A stretch of 64,000 nucleotides of DNA from Dipylidium caninum (GCA_017562135.1 QEYB01000895.1:620001-684000), one strand, 5' to 3'; positions 24,947-37,518 are shown, counted from the stretch's first letter. The notes: generated by a model from the letters alone, not told the origin. Made by a program: numbers and translations.

Positions 24947-27135
24947 GAACATCTGGCTCATTGTCCTTTTTGTACAATAAAATTAACTACAGAATGACAA
25001 ATTCACAGTGCTTTACCCATAGGATTGTTTTACTTTCCTTTGTAAAGTTCCTGAAGTCACAAAACCATTATCAGCTAGTACTGAGAGGCCCTTCAACCGT
25101 TGTCAGTCATGTCAATTTCAGGACTGTTGATAATGTAACGCGGTTTGTTCCGCATCAATTCACGTGTCTTGCTGTACTCATTCAATCGTTTTCAATCTCA
25201 TGTGTTCGAAAGATTTTCTTCGCGGTTTGTACATACAGAGTAGTGAAATCACTTTACTTTCTTCAAATCGCGGGATGTGAAATTATAAACTTAGTTGATT
25301 TCTTCGTGTACTGGTTCGTCTAATAAAAAAGAGATTTTCAATCTATAGGGTGTTAATTGTCCCCGATTGCACCGGATTGGCTATACTTTGCTGCGTCCTT
25401 TATTTTCCCACCTAAGGGGGGAAGTTGTCCTTTGCTTAGGCGTAGTTTTGTGTGAGGATACAAAAAGTTGAGATACCCCCGGAAATGTGTTAGTCTTGGT
25501 AGCGTTAGACTGTTTATTGTTTGTTAAATTAGTTTTTTCCTCATTCTGACCCATTTTAATACGGTTTGGATATGTTCGTAGACCTGAGGTGAAGTCGCGG
25601 AGCCTACGTGCGCGTGATATCTTCGTATTCGTTTACTTAATGGGGCTGTTTTGTTATCAGATCATTGCAGTGTTGGTTTTAAGTTTTTCCTACTTATTGG
25701 GTTTAAGTACGCGATTTTATATATAATTTCAGGGCGTCATTTACGGTCAATGTGGTTGCCTTGTGAAGCGAATGGTTAAACTTGAACGGAAAATAATTGA
25801 ATTGAAACTTCCCAATACTCAGAAAGGCCATCGTATTATATCCTCAACCCATTGACCACTTGAAAGTTTATGTCAGTGGCCCATGAGTGCGTTTGTGGTG
25901 TATTTTCTCATCTGAAGTTGGAATTTGTCTCTGTGTATCACTTTCGCTTCGTGATCAGACCGATTTACCCAACTCGTCAGTCATATTAATTTACTCGCAG
26001 AGGGGCCCTTTCAAGCAGTTAGTGTCAAATGGCCACAACTACCGCCCCATCCAAAAGGCAACTTTTGCTTTCAATCTTGCTGTAGACTAATTGGAATAGG
26101 AAAATAGCCTACCTGATGAGCGGTCGTTTGTGGAACAAAGATTCGAATCAAGTAATCAGGGGGCCTCGGCTATATTTTCAATGTTAGTCTTTTACCAGGT
26201 GTTTTGGGTGTGCATTAAATCAGCGAAGTGGTGTGGTACGTAAGCTGCCTGATCGGTTACTCGAGTAAGGCGCACCATTTTGGTTTCTTCGCCATCTTAT
26301 GGAGCTTAGAACGCTTCATTTAAAATCCCGTCCCTCACCCTCAAATCTCTGAGCGTTTCCGGCCTTCCTTCACTACCCTGGAATTATTTCGTCCCCCAGT
26401 CTAGACTGGCGGCGATACCGCGTTGTGCACGGCTGTTAAGGGGACTTTCGTAGGCAGGGTGAACTGCGCAACTGTGGCTAGGCGGTGACGCGGGTGTGCG
26501 CATAGTTGCGGTGGCGATTGAGGAGCCCGTGTGGATCAAGGTGCCACACAGCGGCATGGCGCCTGCTCCCACACACGCAAGTATTTTGCTGCACCGGGTC
26601 TGGTGTTGTCGCACAGCTCCGATTGGTGTGCGCGGGATTACCCGCTAGGCAGAAGGGGACAGGAGAGGACGCAGTGAGCACGGCCGGGGCGCACTCTGCT
26701 CCCCATAAGCACTCGGCCATGGGCGAAGAAGAGGAAGGAGGGAGAGAGGCCGTTTCCACTAAAGGCGCGTGGTTTTCCGCGTGCAGATCCGCGTCTGCGC
26801 CCAAGGAATCGCGTTGGACGATCGCTTGCAGGTGCCATGGCCGGGGGGAGAGTGTTTCGTCGAAGAGGAGGAGGAGGCGGGTTGGCATGACAAGTCATAT
26901 TTTTCTGCCTATGCGTGCGTGCTCCGAAGCAATGAGCAACGCGTGTGTGACAGGCGGCGGCACCGCGCACGCGCGCGCGCCCCGCGGCACGCAGAGCGTC
27001 GATCGATGCGCGCCCGCGATTGGCGGGCAGTCGCGCGAGCGCAGCATCAAGCCAGTGGCACGCACACTCGCAATCGCAAGCACGCACGCACTCAGCCAGA
27101 AGCGATCACGCAGGGGTTTACTCATTCATAATACC
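24947..27135. other. Intergenic; transition from AT-rich to GC-rich DNA; upstream region of the 27.1 kb gene
   Basis: A 126-codon open frame (24943-25323) directly follows the zinc-binding gene and has no recognised motif. At 25733-25855 a good acceptor (TATAATTTCAG) precedes a 41-codon open stretch with a basic coiled segment (LVKRMVKLERK); it could be an orphan or alternative terminal exon. From about 26.4 kb the sequence turns strongly GC- and CpG-rich, with long overlapping open frames on both strands caused by composition. This is the likely promoter and 5' UTR of the next gene. Confidence 0.4.
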
Positions 27136-27901
27136 ATGGCGTCGCCGCAATCAACGCAGGAGCGACCTCCGAAAATCTACCTTCGCAACGATGTCTACCG
27201 CCCACCACTGCCCGAGGCAGCCTTCGAATTGCCCTACGGGCAGACGCACATGACCTTCAAGGCGGGTAACACCACCGTGTACGGACGTCGGCCTTCCACA
27301 GAGCCACGTCAAAGGTATCAGACCACTGGACTATCCGGCGCGCCCTACTACGTGCAAGAATTCACTGTGCCGCCGCCGCCGAGTCAAGCATTGCACGAGG
27401 CCTCCAACGACTCCCAAAGCAGGAGTTCAAAGTCGAACCAAAGATCGCTTCAGCGGCACCACCACCACCATCACAGCAAACAACGGATCGAGGACCCCGA
27501 CGGATATTGGAAGGTGCCGCACGCAAACTCGCACGAGAAGGCGTACTCAACCCCGCCCGGCCCCTATGTGACGCCCGGGGGGAGACAGCTCTCTCGCACA
27601 CCGAAGAAACACACCGCGGGCATACAGGTTGCCGACTCCGAGAGATCGGTGTCCGACATCACCGCCCCGACGGCCTCCTACTCAGATCTGACTAGGGGAG
27701 CCGAGGAATACACCCACTCGTCTCACTACCCGCCGTCAGAGGGCTCGGAAATGACCGTGAGTGCTCTCCACTTCCACAATCTTCTCTCCACACCACTCCA
27801 CTCCACTCCCGCCCCCCCCCCCCGCTTCCCCCTTTTCTTCGCAGTACATCAAGTCGCGACAGTTTGATGCGCTTAGCAGAATCGAGGAGGTGGAGCTGTG
27901 A
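27136..27901 (+). CDS. Low-complexity protein (about 225 aa) or leader exons of the motor-less myosin-like gene
   Basis: The ATG at 27136 (ACCATGGC context) opens exon 27136-27756, which ends with a strong GTGAGT donor in phase 0. A second exon, 27845-27901, adds TYIKSRQFDALSRIEEVEL-type sequence and a TGA. The protein begins MASPQSTQERPPKIYLRNDV and contains PPLPEAAFELPYGQTHMTF, a run of six His, Pro/Ser/Thr-rich tracts and several Tyr. It has no predicted coiled coil or catalytic motif and I do not recognise the family. An AATAAA at 28215 fits a short transcript ending here. Alternatively the 27756 donor splices to the phase-0 acceptor at 30083, giving a headless myosin-like protein its own N-terminus, as in myorod and catchin. 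The sequence alone does not decide. Any extension of the frame upstream of 27136 is CpG-rich and doubtful. Confidence 0.55.
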
Positions 27902-28214
27902 CCGCCGACAGTGGGCTCTCCACACGCCTAAGAGGGGTGGGGACGCCTGTGAGCCGGGGATGGTCGGCGGTGGCGAGATTGTGCCCGATAACTGCGGAGT
28001 CGGCCAATCAGGTGCTGCCCGTCACTCGGTGACGAAGCCGCCTCAGCCTCACTCGGAGGTGTCGAATCATCGAGTCGCCCACGTTGCCTGCCGCCCTTGG
28101 TCAGGCCTGAAGCAGACTGTCGGAAGCCAATCGGCTGCCGTGTGGAGAGCACAAGGGTGACGAGAGCCATGCGTCAAGTCTCCCGCTCACCTTGGCGATT
28201 TCATAGAATGACCC

Positions 28215-28220
28215 AATAAA
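28215..28220 (+). terminator. Candidate poly(A) signal AATAAA
   Basis: A canonical hexamer about 310 bp after the stop at 27901, in otherwise GC-rich DNA. It would end a short transcript made of the 27.1-27.9 kb exons. Presence is certain, use is inferred. Confidence 0.4.
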
Positions 28221-29597
28221 AAGCGGATATTTGGAGACAAGTTTATAGGGACCGCTCCAGCACGAAGATTACCATTGTGTAGGATGCTGCAGTTAGGCAA
28301 TAACCTGTGATGTCAGACAAAGAGGTGTCGTCTGTTCTGGGGGTGGCTCCAACGCCGCTTCCTCGGCGAAGGTGGCCTGCTGGCCAACCGCGCCGAAGGT
28401 CGCCCGCAGGTCTGGCGCCTCGCTGAGTGGTGGTGTGCACAAGCGCCAGACTGGAAGGCGCCGGGGGTGCGCGGGAGCCGAGGACCGCTGGCGCGGACGC
28501 CCGAGTCAGTTTTGGCCGTCGATGAGGTCTATGCCTTCAATCGCGCTGGAAGTGGGGACCTCGCGGCGGTTGCAACGACGCCCGCCCGTAGAGGCTCCGA
28601 CGCCGCCCCTGTTGGTGCTTTCTTGGACGCCAACAACGGTAGCGGCACCAGCACTGTGGAATTCCTCAAAGAGCATCGAGCGCCGTTGAGTGCCGCGTGT
28701 TAGTGCACATTAACTTCTCCACCATAAGTGTCATCAAAGACTGAGTTGTGCGAGGACGTTCACACTCGACTTAGCTCTTTGGCAGCGCCACTTTCCACTT
28801 CCTCTGACGCGCAAGTTGGCAACGCATTCGGGTGCATCAGATCTTGCCCGTAACACACTGAAGGGGCCCGAACAACGAGGAAGGTCGCGAACAGCGCGGC
28901 GGTTGTTCTGCCAAGGCTCCGATGCCCATTCTCCCCCCGGGCGCCGAAATCCCACACAGCCGTTCAAATGTCCTCTCCACTGCACTCAGGAGGTTGAAGC
29001 GTATTCGAAGGTGCAGTAAGCAAGAGGTGGTGTTGAGCGCGTCGCGCCCGCCGCTGCTGCCTCTCGCACGACCGAAGGCCGATGACTTTGCGGTCCGCGT
29101 CGGCGACGGGCGAGAAGGCGCTCGGCCACCGGCCCGCGTCTCCGCTGGGCCGCAGGTCCCGCGAGGATGGTAGGGCGGACAGGCGGTGTTTTGTCCGTCG
29201 ACCCTGTCGGACGCCTGGGGCACGCAGGACGCGTGGCGGCGTGGCGGGGGCCTCGCCTCGCGCTCGGGGGTCCGCGGAAGGTCGGGTCCCAGCTCTGCGT
29301 CTTCTGCCCGCCATTCTGCCTCGCATTTCGCCTGCACCCTCCCGCGGTGCCTGCCTCCTCGCGGTTTGCAGGCCGCGCCTGTTTTACATTTATGCAAATG
29401 TCGTGACTCAGGGCGCTCATGTGAATACGTAAAAGCCCTCCGTTTTCTCCACCTCCTCTGCACACCCCACCTGCTTCAGTCTCGCTACTGCTCACTGTTT
29501 AAATCATACGCGGACCATGCCAGCAGCGCTGGCGAGGCCTGCACTTGACGCATCGGCGTCACGCAGCACAATTCCATCGAGGAAATGAGGCAGAGCG

Positions 29598-29659
29598 GCT
29601 GCTGCTGCCTCTGCTGCTGCTGCTGTTGATGTTGTTGTTGTTGCTGTTGTTGTTGTTGA
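29598..29659. repeat. CTG/TTG triplet microsatellite
   Basis: Imperfect (CTG)n followed by (TTG)n on the plus strand over about 62 bp. Read on the minus strand it would be a Gln run interrupted by His and Arg. It lies outside supported exons. As a slippage-prone triplet tract its length is likely to vary. Confidence 0.8.
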
Positions 29660-30083
29660 GAGAATTGAGTGCTACGCGAGCACACTTTTTCCTCAGCAGT
29701 CAATCACATTCTAGTCTTAAGTCTGACATCACTGACAAAGAGGACTTACTTGTTTCTCCCCCGCCTCCCCCGCCTCCTCCTTCTTCTACTTCGTCTGAAA
29801 ATCGGCTCTCGGGAGATGCGCGGGCGCGCGGGTTCCGCCTCCACTGGCACCGATGGTGACGAGGAGGCGCTGCCTGTGGAGTCAAGTGCGGTCACCTGAC
29901 GCGCTTCGGCGTGGAATTCCCACAGGGGCGCAGAGCGCGCTTGCCGCCAAGTGCCCTCGCCTCAAAGCCCGACGCCCCCGCTGTTTTGCGGCGGGCTCGG
30001 GCCACGTGCCGACCCCAGGAAGGTGCCCCGACCCGGCGACGGCCGCGGCCTCGTGTCTAACAGACGTGCATGTATGGTTGCAG

Positions 30084-33000
30084 ATCACCTTCCACTACGA
30101 CCCCACCGCGGACCTGGCGACGGGCTTCGGGGAGGACATGCTGGTGCGAATGCAGGCGCAGTGTCGGGCCTACCTCGCCAAGAAGAGATGCGTAAGTACG
30201 ACTTCTTTTTCCGCAAGGGTCTCAAAACCGCAGCAGCCGGGTCTGCCAGGGGGGTGCAGGAGATGGCGTGTGTGCGCCGGGCGGTGCGGTGCTGGCGCGG
30301 TGAGTGCTGGCACAGGAAGCGGAGGCGTCCGCAACCCCCGGCCGGAGGCAGCAGCTCAGCGGCCGCGGTCCTCACGCGACACGCGCTGGCCTGCCGCGTG
30401 GCAGCGAAGGCGGAGGGGCTGCGCTCTGCGACACGCGGTCCGGGTGCCAGCCGAGGTGGGTGCTGTTAGCCCGCAGATCCGCCAGACCCGACCACGGCGT
30501 CGTCAGCCTCGCGGTTGGCGGACCGGACTCGGGGGCCGGGGCAGCACGCCGCCCTCCTCGCACCCGTCGATGCCCGGTGGCCGGAGAAGGCGCCGGACGG
30601 GCTGGCGGACGGGCGGTCGGTCGGTCGGTGGCTGGGGTGACCAGACGGGCGGGCGGTGAATGAGCATGCATGCCTGCACTGAATTTAGAGAGAGGAAGAA
30701 GCGGTGCGAATCATTCAGAGGAACGCAGCCCTCTACTTCGACCCTTGGTTCCGCCTCTTCCTCGTGCTTACGCCGCGGCTCAAGTGCTACCGTCTGGAGG
30801 AGAAAATCGCCCTTCTGAAAGTGCGTCTCGTCTTTTTTCTCCCCTTATTCCCTCAGCCCCGAGGCGCCAAGTCAGCTCCTCCTCTTTCTCTTCTTCTTCC
30901 TCCGCTTACCTGTAGAGTGAGATCGAGAAGTACAAGGCGATGGTCAACGTTCTGCGCTACGAAAACGTGGCCTACCAGGACAAGATATCGCGACTCCTCA
31001 CCCTTGTACGTGCTGCGCGCCTTGGCGCCCACCGGCGAGTCGAGTGTTGCGCCTCGGCCGACTTGACCGCCGACAGAGTGGGACCGGGGGCGGGCCGGGG
31101 CCGGCCAGGCGGACTCATCTGCTCACCTGACTCCTTTGCCATTTTAGCTGGACCAAATGCACCCCGATGGGACGGGCAAGGACCTCGTCAGCAAACTCAT
31201 AAAGGAGGTGAGTTGCGACCGTCCACGCGGTGACCGGCCGCGCGGGCCTGTTTCCTGCCACGGGGCGTGCACACTTCGGCCATCCTCCGCTCCTTCCCTT
31301 TCAGCTTTCAATGGCGGTCGCGGACCACCAGAAGCAGTGGCGCAGCATGGTCGCCCAAATTCCGGCAAGTGAAGTGAACGGCATCTCGAGCGCCATATCG
31401 GCGGTCACGAAGACAAGTGGTAGGTTCGCAGAGTTGCCTTTTGCCCGGCCGACTGCGCGGCCGGTGTGCCCCGAGACTAACGCGTTCCCTGCGCTCGCGA
31501 GCAGGCGCTGAAACCGCGATGGACGAGATGACGAAGAATTCGTACAAGCAGGCTCAGGACAACGCCGAGTTCTACCGCGAGCAGTTGGAGATGCTGCGAG
31601 AGGACGTGGAGGCGCAGAACGCCCGCATCAGTCAGCACTACGAGGAGAAGGTTAGTCGGTGAGAATCTCCCTCCACCAAGGGCCACTCGGATGTTTCTCG
31701 CACTACCGCCGACTTAATGTTAGTGAGGGTGGATTGTGCGCGAGCCAGGTGGGTCGAGCGTCGTGCCGACTCCGAATGGCCGCCGGTGGTGCCGGCGGAC
31801 ACCACGCGGCGCCCGCGCCCCTTTCCTCACCTGCGTCAGCCACAACGCTGGCCTATTCGGCTCGGGGGCCGCCTTCGCTTGGGCCCAAAATCAACCGGAC
31901 GAGGTGTTGTCGTCCCCTCACCGGACCCGCTACGAACTGGCCCGAGCGCGGACGAGGGACGGAACCTGCTCCTCGGAGCGAAATGTAGTGCCACCTGGCA
32001 GTTGTGCTCGGCCGCACGAGACGAGTTCGTTGGAGTCAGTTGAGGCTGTTGCAGTCCATTGTGGATGAAAGTGTCAGAGCCTGTCTCTTCTCCCTTGCGC
32101 CACCGCAGATCGGCGTGCTGTCAGAACGGGTGGAGCAGCTGCAGAACATGCTGACGCAGGAGAGTTACCGCGTGGAACGCCTCAATGGGGAGTTGGAGGC
32201 TGCCAACAGTCAGTTGGTGGAGGCGCGCGAAGCAAGAGGCCAACATGACCAGCATGATCGACGACCTGAGAGGCGAGCTGCACCGCCACCGCAACTTCTC
32301 CGCCAGCGAGCCCGGCACCCCTGGCGAGCCCATGATCGTCGCCAACACGGTCGACAGCACCTACGCCGCCGCCCCGCAGCTCCCCCCGGCCGCTCAGCTC
32401 GCCAACGACGTGAGTCCGTCTGCACCAGGCGCCCAGGCGGGAGGTGAGTGTGCATTGCCAAACTGATTTGTCAACTGTGGATGCCTTGAAGAAGCAGGAG
32501 GAGCAGATGAGTGCCCTGAAGAAGATGGCGGGCATCCGCAACTTCCTCGTCGAGAATCCGGAGATCTACGAGAGTCTGAAGGACACTCCGCTGGGGCAGG
32601 GCGGCGACCTAGATATTTTTTCCACCGCGGACAGGCTGGGAGGTGCCTACCTCGGCGGGGACGGGTCTCTGGGCCGCTCAACGAATTCCATCTTCCACTC
32701 ACTGTCGCACGTGGAGAATTACCACTTGGGCCGAGCACAGGAGATGGAGAACCGCTATGACGTGCTGCAGCAGAAGCTGGAGGAGGAGGTCGGCTACCGA
32801 GAGGACCTGGAGTTGGAGGCGCAGGAGATGCGCAACAAGATCTCCACTCTGCAGCGTCAGGTGCGTCGCCAGCGAGACGAGCACGAGGAGGAGTTGGTGG
32901 AGCGCGAGCAGGCGCACGGCCGACGGGTACGGGAACTCGACAACCACATCGACGAGTTGTCGCGCGAAAAACAAGATCTGGAGAAGCGGTGTCTTGAACT

Positions 33001-36000
33001 TCAGAACAAGGTGGAGGAACTTCGTCAAGTCCCCGACCTCAGTGACAGCGAAAACGGTAGGCGGTCCACTTCCTCCACCATGAAAGCTGCTTCCCCCTCT
33101 CTCGTCCCAAGCTTTGACAGCGGGCCGCGAGGAGACTCCTCCCCACTGCTGCCCGTCGGGTTTGCGGGGCAAGCGGGGATCGGGAGGGGCCCTTTTTCGG
33201 GCTCTGGTGATTTTCTGTAACGGGACGTGCGGGGCGGTTGGGGGCGGGGGATGAGGTCGACGACGCGACGCGCTGAGCGACACTTTGCTGCTCCACCAGC
33301 CGCAACTCGCTTACGCGACTGCGGAGAGGAACGGGTCCCTGTGCGGGCAAAGTGCGGCGAGCGAGGGACAGTAGCACAGACTTCGTCCAAACGGTCTGGT
33401 AGGTGAGGAGAGTCGGCGCACAGGGGCTCCTGTCCGCCTCGCCGTGTCCCTCGCGGCCCACTCCGCCCGCCTTAAGTCGCGCCAGAGCCCCGAGTGCCCC
33501 GGGCAGTGGCGTCGTCTGACCAGAGGGGGCCGCTCCATTTGCCGCTCCGCGATGTCCGCTGGCCAACAACTGCGGAGGCCAAAGTTGAGCGATTCGAGGC
33601 CCTGGTCTGTCGCCTTCCCATTACACGTTAGTGAGTGCCTCTATACGTGGAATAGCATGGGTTGGGAGCCTCCTTCTTCCCCTTCGCCCCCTCCGCGAGT
33701 CTCATTTACTGGAGACGAAGGAAAGCGAGTTAGAGTGGCGGGTGTCTTCCTTTTCCCTATTAGCCATTCCCATAGTGAGAATCAGCAATCGTTTAGACAA
33801 CGTTGGAAAAAGAAACTCCTACTGTTTTGCTTCAGGCGGCGACGAACTTCACGACACGCAAGTCAGGCTGGCTGCAGAAAATCGTCAGTACCAAAAGGCG
33901 TTGGATCAAGTCAGGGAGGAATTTGAGCAGTATAAAAGTGAGAACGACACCAACGACCTCAAAGCACAGGTGACCCAGCCTAGACGCATAACTTTTTACA
34001 CACACAACCTGTAGTTGCAGCAGGTGCATGTCTGTTACCCTCGTTTTTTTTCTAGTTGGCTGAAAAAGAGGAGAGAATATCGCAGTTGGAGGTTAGTCAA
34101 CGACACACCAGCGCCGATATGGAAATTCTCAACGTTCGACTGCAGAACGCGAACAAACTTCTCGACGAGGTGAGTGAAGCAGGCGGGCGCATCGCCGGCT
34201 GTGACGAGCAGGGCGCCGCGGCGCGAGCGACCGCCCCGTCCGCCGAGGGCGAGGCGCGGCGTCGTAGCCTCGAGTGGTCGGCGGTGACAGTTGAGGAAAC
34301 GTGACACCCTCGCGCACGTAAATGCAGCTCTCGGCTGACGCAAGGGTCGTAACCCCAATACCTCGAGTAAACTTAGCATTAGCAACCCACATCCGCTGCG
34401 AGTTCACACGAGAGATCTCTCAGTGCCAGGACCGCTTAATGAAATGCCATATTTTCGTGTGAAAATGTTGTGCTCACCGCAGGTCATGGATGCTTGTACG
34501 TGTGTGTGCCGGTCTGTAGAAGCTAATACCAAATGTTTTCGGGCTTCGCACTTACTCTCCTCATATTGAGGACTCTTCTGTGGTTTGTTAGACCGCGACA
34601 GGTTAATGCACATTTGGTCAAATTCGTGTGTCCCTGTAGACAGATGCGTGAGCAGTTGGTAAGCGAGTTCCCCTTTCGAAACAAGTCTCTATGAGTGAGT
34701 GTGCAGGTTTATGCAGAGACAGTGAGCCACCGAATAATTTTTCATATTTTGTCTCCCATGCGGGAGCAGCGGAAGGAAGCACCCGGTTGTGCCCAGAGAA
34801 GCTCCAACACGTGCCCCAGCCATTCTGCTACCAAATAAATAACTATCTACTTGCATACAATTAGTAGGATGTATTATTTGGTTTGGGCAGAATGAGCAAC
34901 GTCTCCGCGGCTTGACGAAGGAGCGACAGGGGTTGGTGCACCGCATCTCGCAGCTCGAGACGGAGCGCGATGCGGCCGTGCGCGAAGCAGCCTCGGCGGT
35001 GTGGGCAAGGCCGGAGCTGAACGCGAAACTGCGATGACTCGACAACGGGAGCTGGAGGATCTCAAGCATGAACGTGCGGCATACCAGAAAGAGCTCACGG
35101 AAATGAAGGTATGTCGCTTATCTGTACGCCTTACTGATTACTTCAGGTAGGATTTACTCGCTGGCAAAGTAACTGTTGCAGCTCCTCACGATAAAGGCAA
35201 CACCTGTATAAGAACACCCCTTCCCTCAAAAGACACACACAACCACTGTTATTTGAGAAATCAATCTTTAATGACCGTTTTAGCAAAACCACTTTTCACC
35301 TTCAGCTGCAACTTATGGAGACAACTACTAAGGCGGGGATAGAAAAAAGTGCCTTAGAAAAGCGTGTGAGTGACATCGAAGCTACGGCAAAGAAGCGGGA
35401 GTCTGATCTGAAAGCCGATCTGGATATGTACAAGGAGAAGGTGGAAACGCTCCAGGTTAGTGGACACGAAATTTAACTACCATTTTCTCGTTATCATCAT
35501 TTGATGGCCAAAAGGGAAGTAAATTAGACGGTAGTTGGGGAGGGCAATTGTGTCTCGAGGCTGATGTGCGATAGCTACTTTGTTAAATTCCACGAGGACG
35601 ACTTAGGAAGGTTATCGGGGACAGAGAATGTCTGATTTTTACGTAAGGTGCAGCCTAAAAGATGGTCACGACAAAGTGGGGCTCATTTACATCGTGAAAT
35701 TATTTGGTCGGAAGGAGAGAAAACGACGTAGTTGAATTTGTCATGTTTTGCCTTGTACAGCAAGAGTTGTCAGAATTGCATAAGGTGGAGTCGGCAACAT
35801 CGACGGACAATCGTCACTTGAAGCGGCAGATCCGGGAGCTGCAGGACGCCTCGGAGACGTCCACACGACGGGTGGCGGAATTGGAGCGCCGCAACGCAGA
35901 CCTCAGCACCGAAGTGGAGCGCACACGAGCCAGTCTGAGCGCGAGTCGCGAGGCGGCAGCCAGTCTGATGCGTGAACGTCAGACGCTGGCCAGCGAGGGC

Positions 36001-36749
36001 TACGAGGTCTCCTACGGCGCTGACACCGTTGAGTACTCTGACGACGAGGAGGCTTCTGAATTCAACACCAACGATGAAATGACCACTTCCAGCGGCGATC
36101 TTCGTCGGCGCAGCGCCGGCTACGGCGCGGGCATCAGCGGCACTCAAACGATTGACCGCTATCGCAACAGGAGTCGTCAGAAGTACGCTTACTCCTCCCT
36201 GTCCTGTGTTCTTCTCTCACTGACGCTGCGTTGGGTGCACGTAGTCCGAAGACGCCCGGTCGGTGGTTAGACAATGCTTGCAGGCCACGCGGACGGCCAC
36301 GTGGCGGCCCCGTGAACGGGGAGGGTAAACAAAGTGCGCTAACTGCAGCGCACGCGCTCCTCCTTCTCGCACACTCCGAGTCACCTCGGTGCGAGAAGTG
36401 GAGAGCACAGAGGCGAGGCGCATCGCATCGCATCGCGTTGAAGGGGCCCACGCGCCCTCTCCCAGGCCAGCAACAACCCTTGCACGCTGACGCAGCTAGG
36501 CCGGTAGTCACGGAAACGCCGCCTATTCCGTTCACGAACTCAGGTCATTTTACGGATTTTAGCCCGTCGTCGCGTTCCACATCGAGGTCCCGCACGTACA
36601 ATCGGTCCAACCCGCCGTCCTACCGTCAGTCCACGCCGGTTCTAACGCCTCCAGCGAAAAATGCGTCGCCTCGGCCACCTCCGCCTCCGGGCAGCAGGCA
36701 CGAGGCTCCGGGCCAAGAGCCAGAAGAGTCCTACGACGACGAGGCATAG
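30084..36749 (+). CDS. Myosin-like neck plus long coiled-coil tail protein without a motor domain
   Basis: Exons with matching phases: 30084-30191, 30689-30820, 30916-31005, 31148-31207, 31305-31419, 31505-31650, 32109-32409, 32444-33056, 33836-33969, 34056-34169, 34891-35108, 35306-35455, 35761-36182 and about 36544-36749. The first encodes an IQ-like helix, MQAQCRAYLAKKRC. The second gives REEEAVRIIQRNAALYF and then DPWFRLFLVLTPRLK, the layout of the myosin II/XVIII neck (IQRN...W-W-RLF...P-LK). About 700 residues of heptad-rich coiled coil follow (for example RVEQLQNMLTQESYRVERLN), then an acidic segment (EYSDDEEASEF) and a Ser/Arg/Pro tail ending EESYDDEA. No P-loop, switch or actin-binding motor motifs occur upstream. 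Exons 32109-32409 and 34891-35108 each need a one-base correction, and the last junction is out of phase, so the last exon's start is uncertain. The 5' end is unresolved. The intron 32410-32443 is 34 nt. Confidence 0.75.
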
Positions 36750-37518
36750 CTGTGCCACGAATAAGTTCACCACCCCTCCGTCCGACCATACTCACCGCCA
36801 TCGACGCCCACGAGCAGCTGAAACGTCATCGCCCGCCAAACCTCCGTTCGCCCTGCCCCTCCAGCCCTCCCCCCCACCCCGCCCCGCCCCGCCCCGCCAG
36901 ACCCGCTCCCTCGATCGGCCCAAAACATATTTTGCAACTAGTCTTACTGTGCCCTAACGAGATCGCAACTACATCCGCTGCCGCCCCGAGCCATAGGCAC
37001 TGAGGGGAGCTCTAGTTCTTGAAATTCACCGGTCCAAGCCTTGAAAAAGATCGAGAAGCCGAGTCGGCTATAAAAGTGCGTTAAGTGGCACCGTCAGTAA
37101 ACAGGGAGGGTGCAGTTAAAGGGTTGGAAGCCTTCAGTTGAGAAGAGGTAGCACGACAAGTACCGCAAAAGCACGCTTTCAATACTCACGCACAAACTGC
37201 AAACGCATTCATGTGAACGACCAGAGTGGAGCACCACAAGTGGCCTCAGGGAGCCTCACGGGAAGCTGACGCTCCCACCGCACACCACCGAGGGCTAATT
37301 CATATTAGTTCACAGGACTTGTTGACGATGGTTAGCGCAAGTGAGAACTGAAAACCTGCTCTGTCGAGGATTCTCGTTGGCTCGTCTAAGGAAAAACATT
37401 GCATCGAACAAAAAATCATATATTTTATTATTATAAAAGAATGACAACAGTGTCGGATAATGACACAACGAAAGAAATCGGTAAGGGCTAAACCAATCTC
37501 AATAAATGTTGTGTGGTC
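36750..37518. other. 3' flanks of the coiled-coil gene and of TBC1D13 (convergent)
   Basis: The stop at 36747-36749 (plus) and the TBC1D13 stop at 37519-37521 (minus) face each other. The interval holds both 3' UTRs. On the minus strand AATAAA occurs near 37423-37428, in the right place to end TBC1D13. The base composition falls from GC-rich to AT-rich within this interval. Confidence 0.5.
36863..36898. repeat. C-rich tract CCCC(ACCCC/GCCCC)n; G-quadruplex candidate on the minus strand
   Basis: Repeated CCCC blocks separated by single bases lie just after the coiled-coil gene stop, so the minus strand carries at least four runs of G suitable for a quadruplex. The pattern is seen directly. 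Folding and function are not shown. Confidence 0.6.

Larger units (their letters stand above)
27902..30083. other. GC-rich intron or intergenic segment before the coiled-coil exons
   Basis: No confident exon. An ATG at 28311 opens about 33 codons with an RRR/RRRSP stretch, and the frame 28467-28703 reads plausible sequence (for example EVYAFNRAGSGDL) to a stop; either could be an alternative first exon of the downstream gene. Long open frames on the minus strand here are a GC effect. A triplet repeat sits at 29598-29659. Confidence 0.4.

Noticed and set aside
26506..27135. N-terminal extension of the 27.1 kb gene
   Set aside because: The frame is open because of CpG-rich composition and minus frames are equally open. 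The first convincing start is the ACCATGGC at 27136.
28837..29495. Long overlapping minus-strand frames
   Set aside because: These are Arg/Pro/Ala-rich translations of GC-rich DNA, open in several frames at once and without splice support.
29485..29703. Minus-strand polyglutamine protein
   Set aside because: The Gln run is just the triplet microsatellite read on the other strand. The rest has no conserved sequence and lies in the span of a plus-strand gene.
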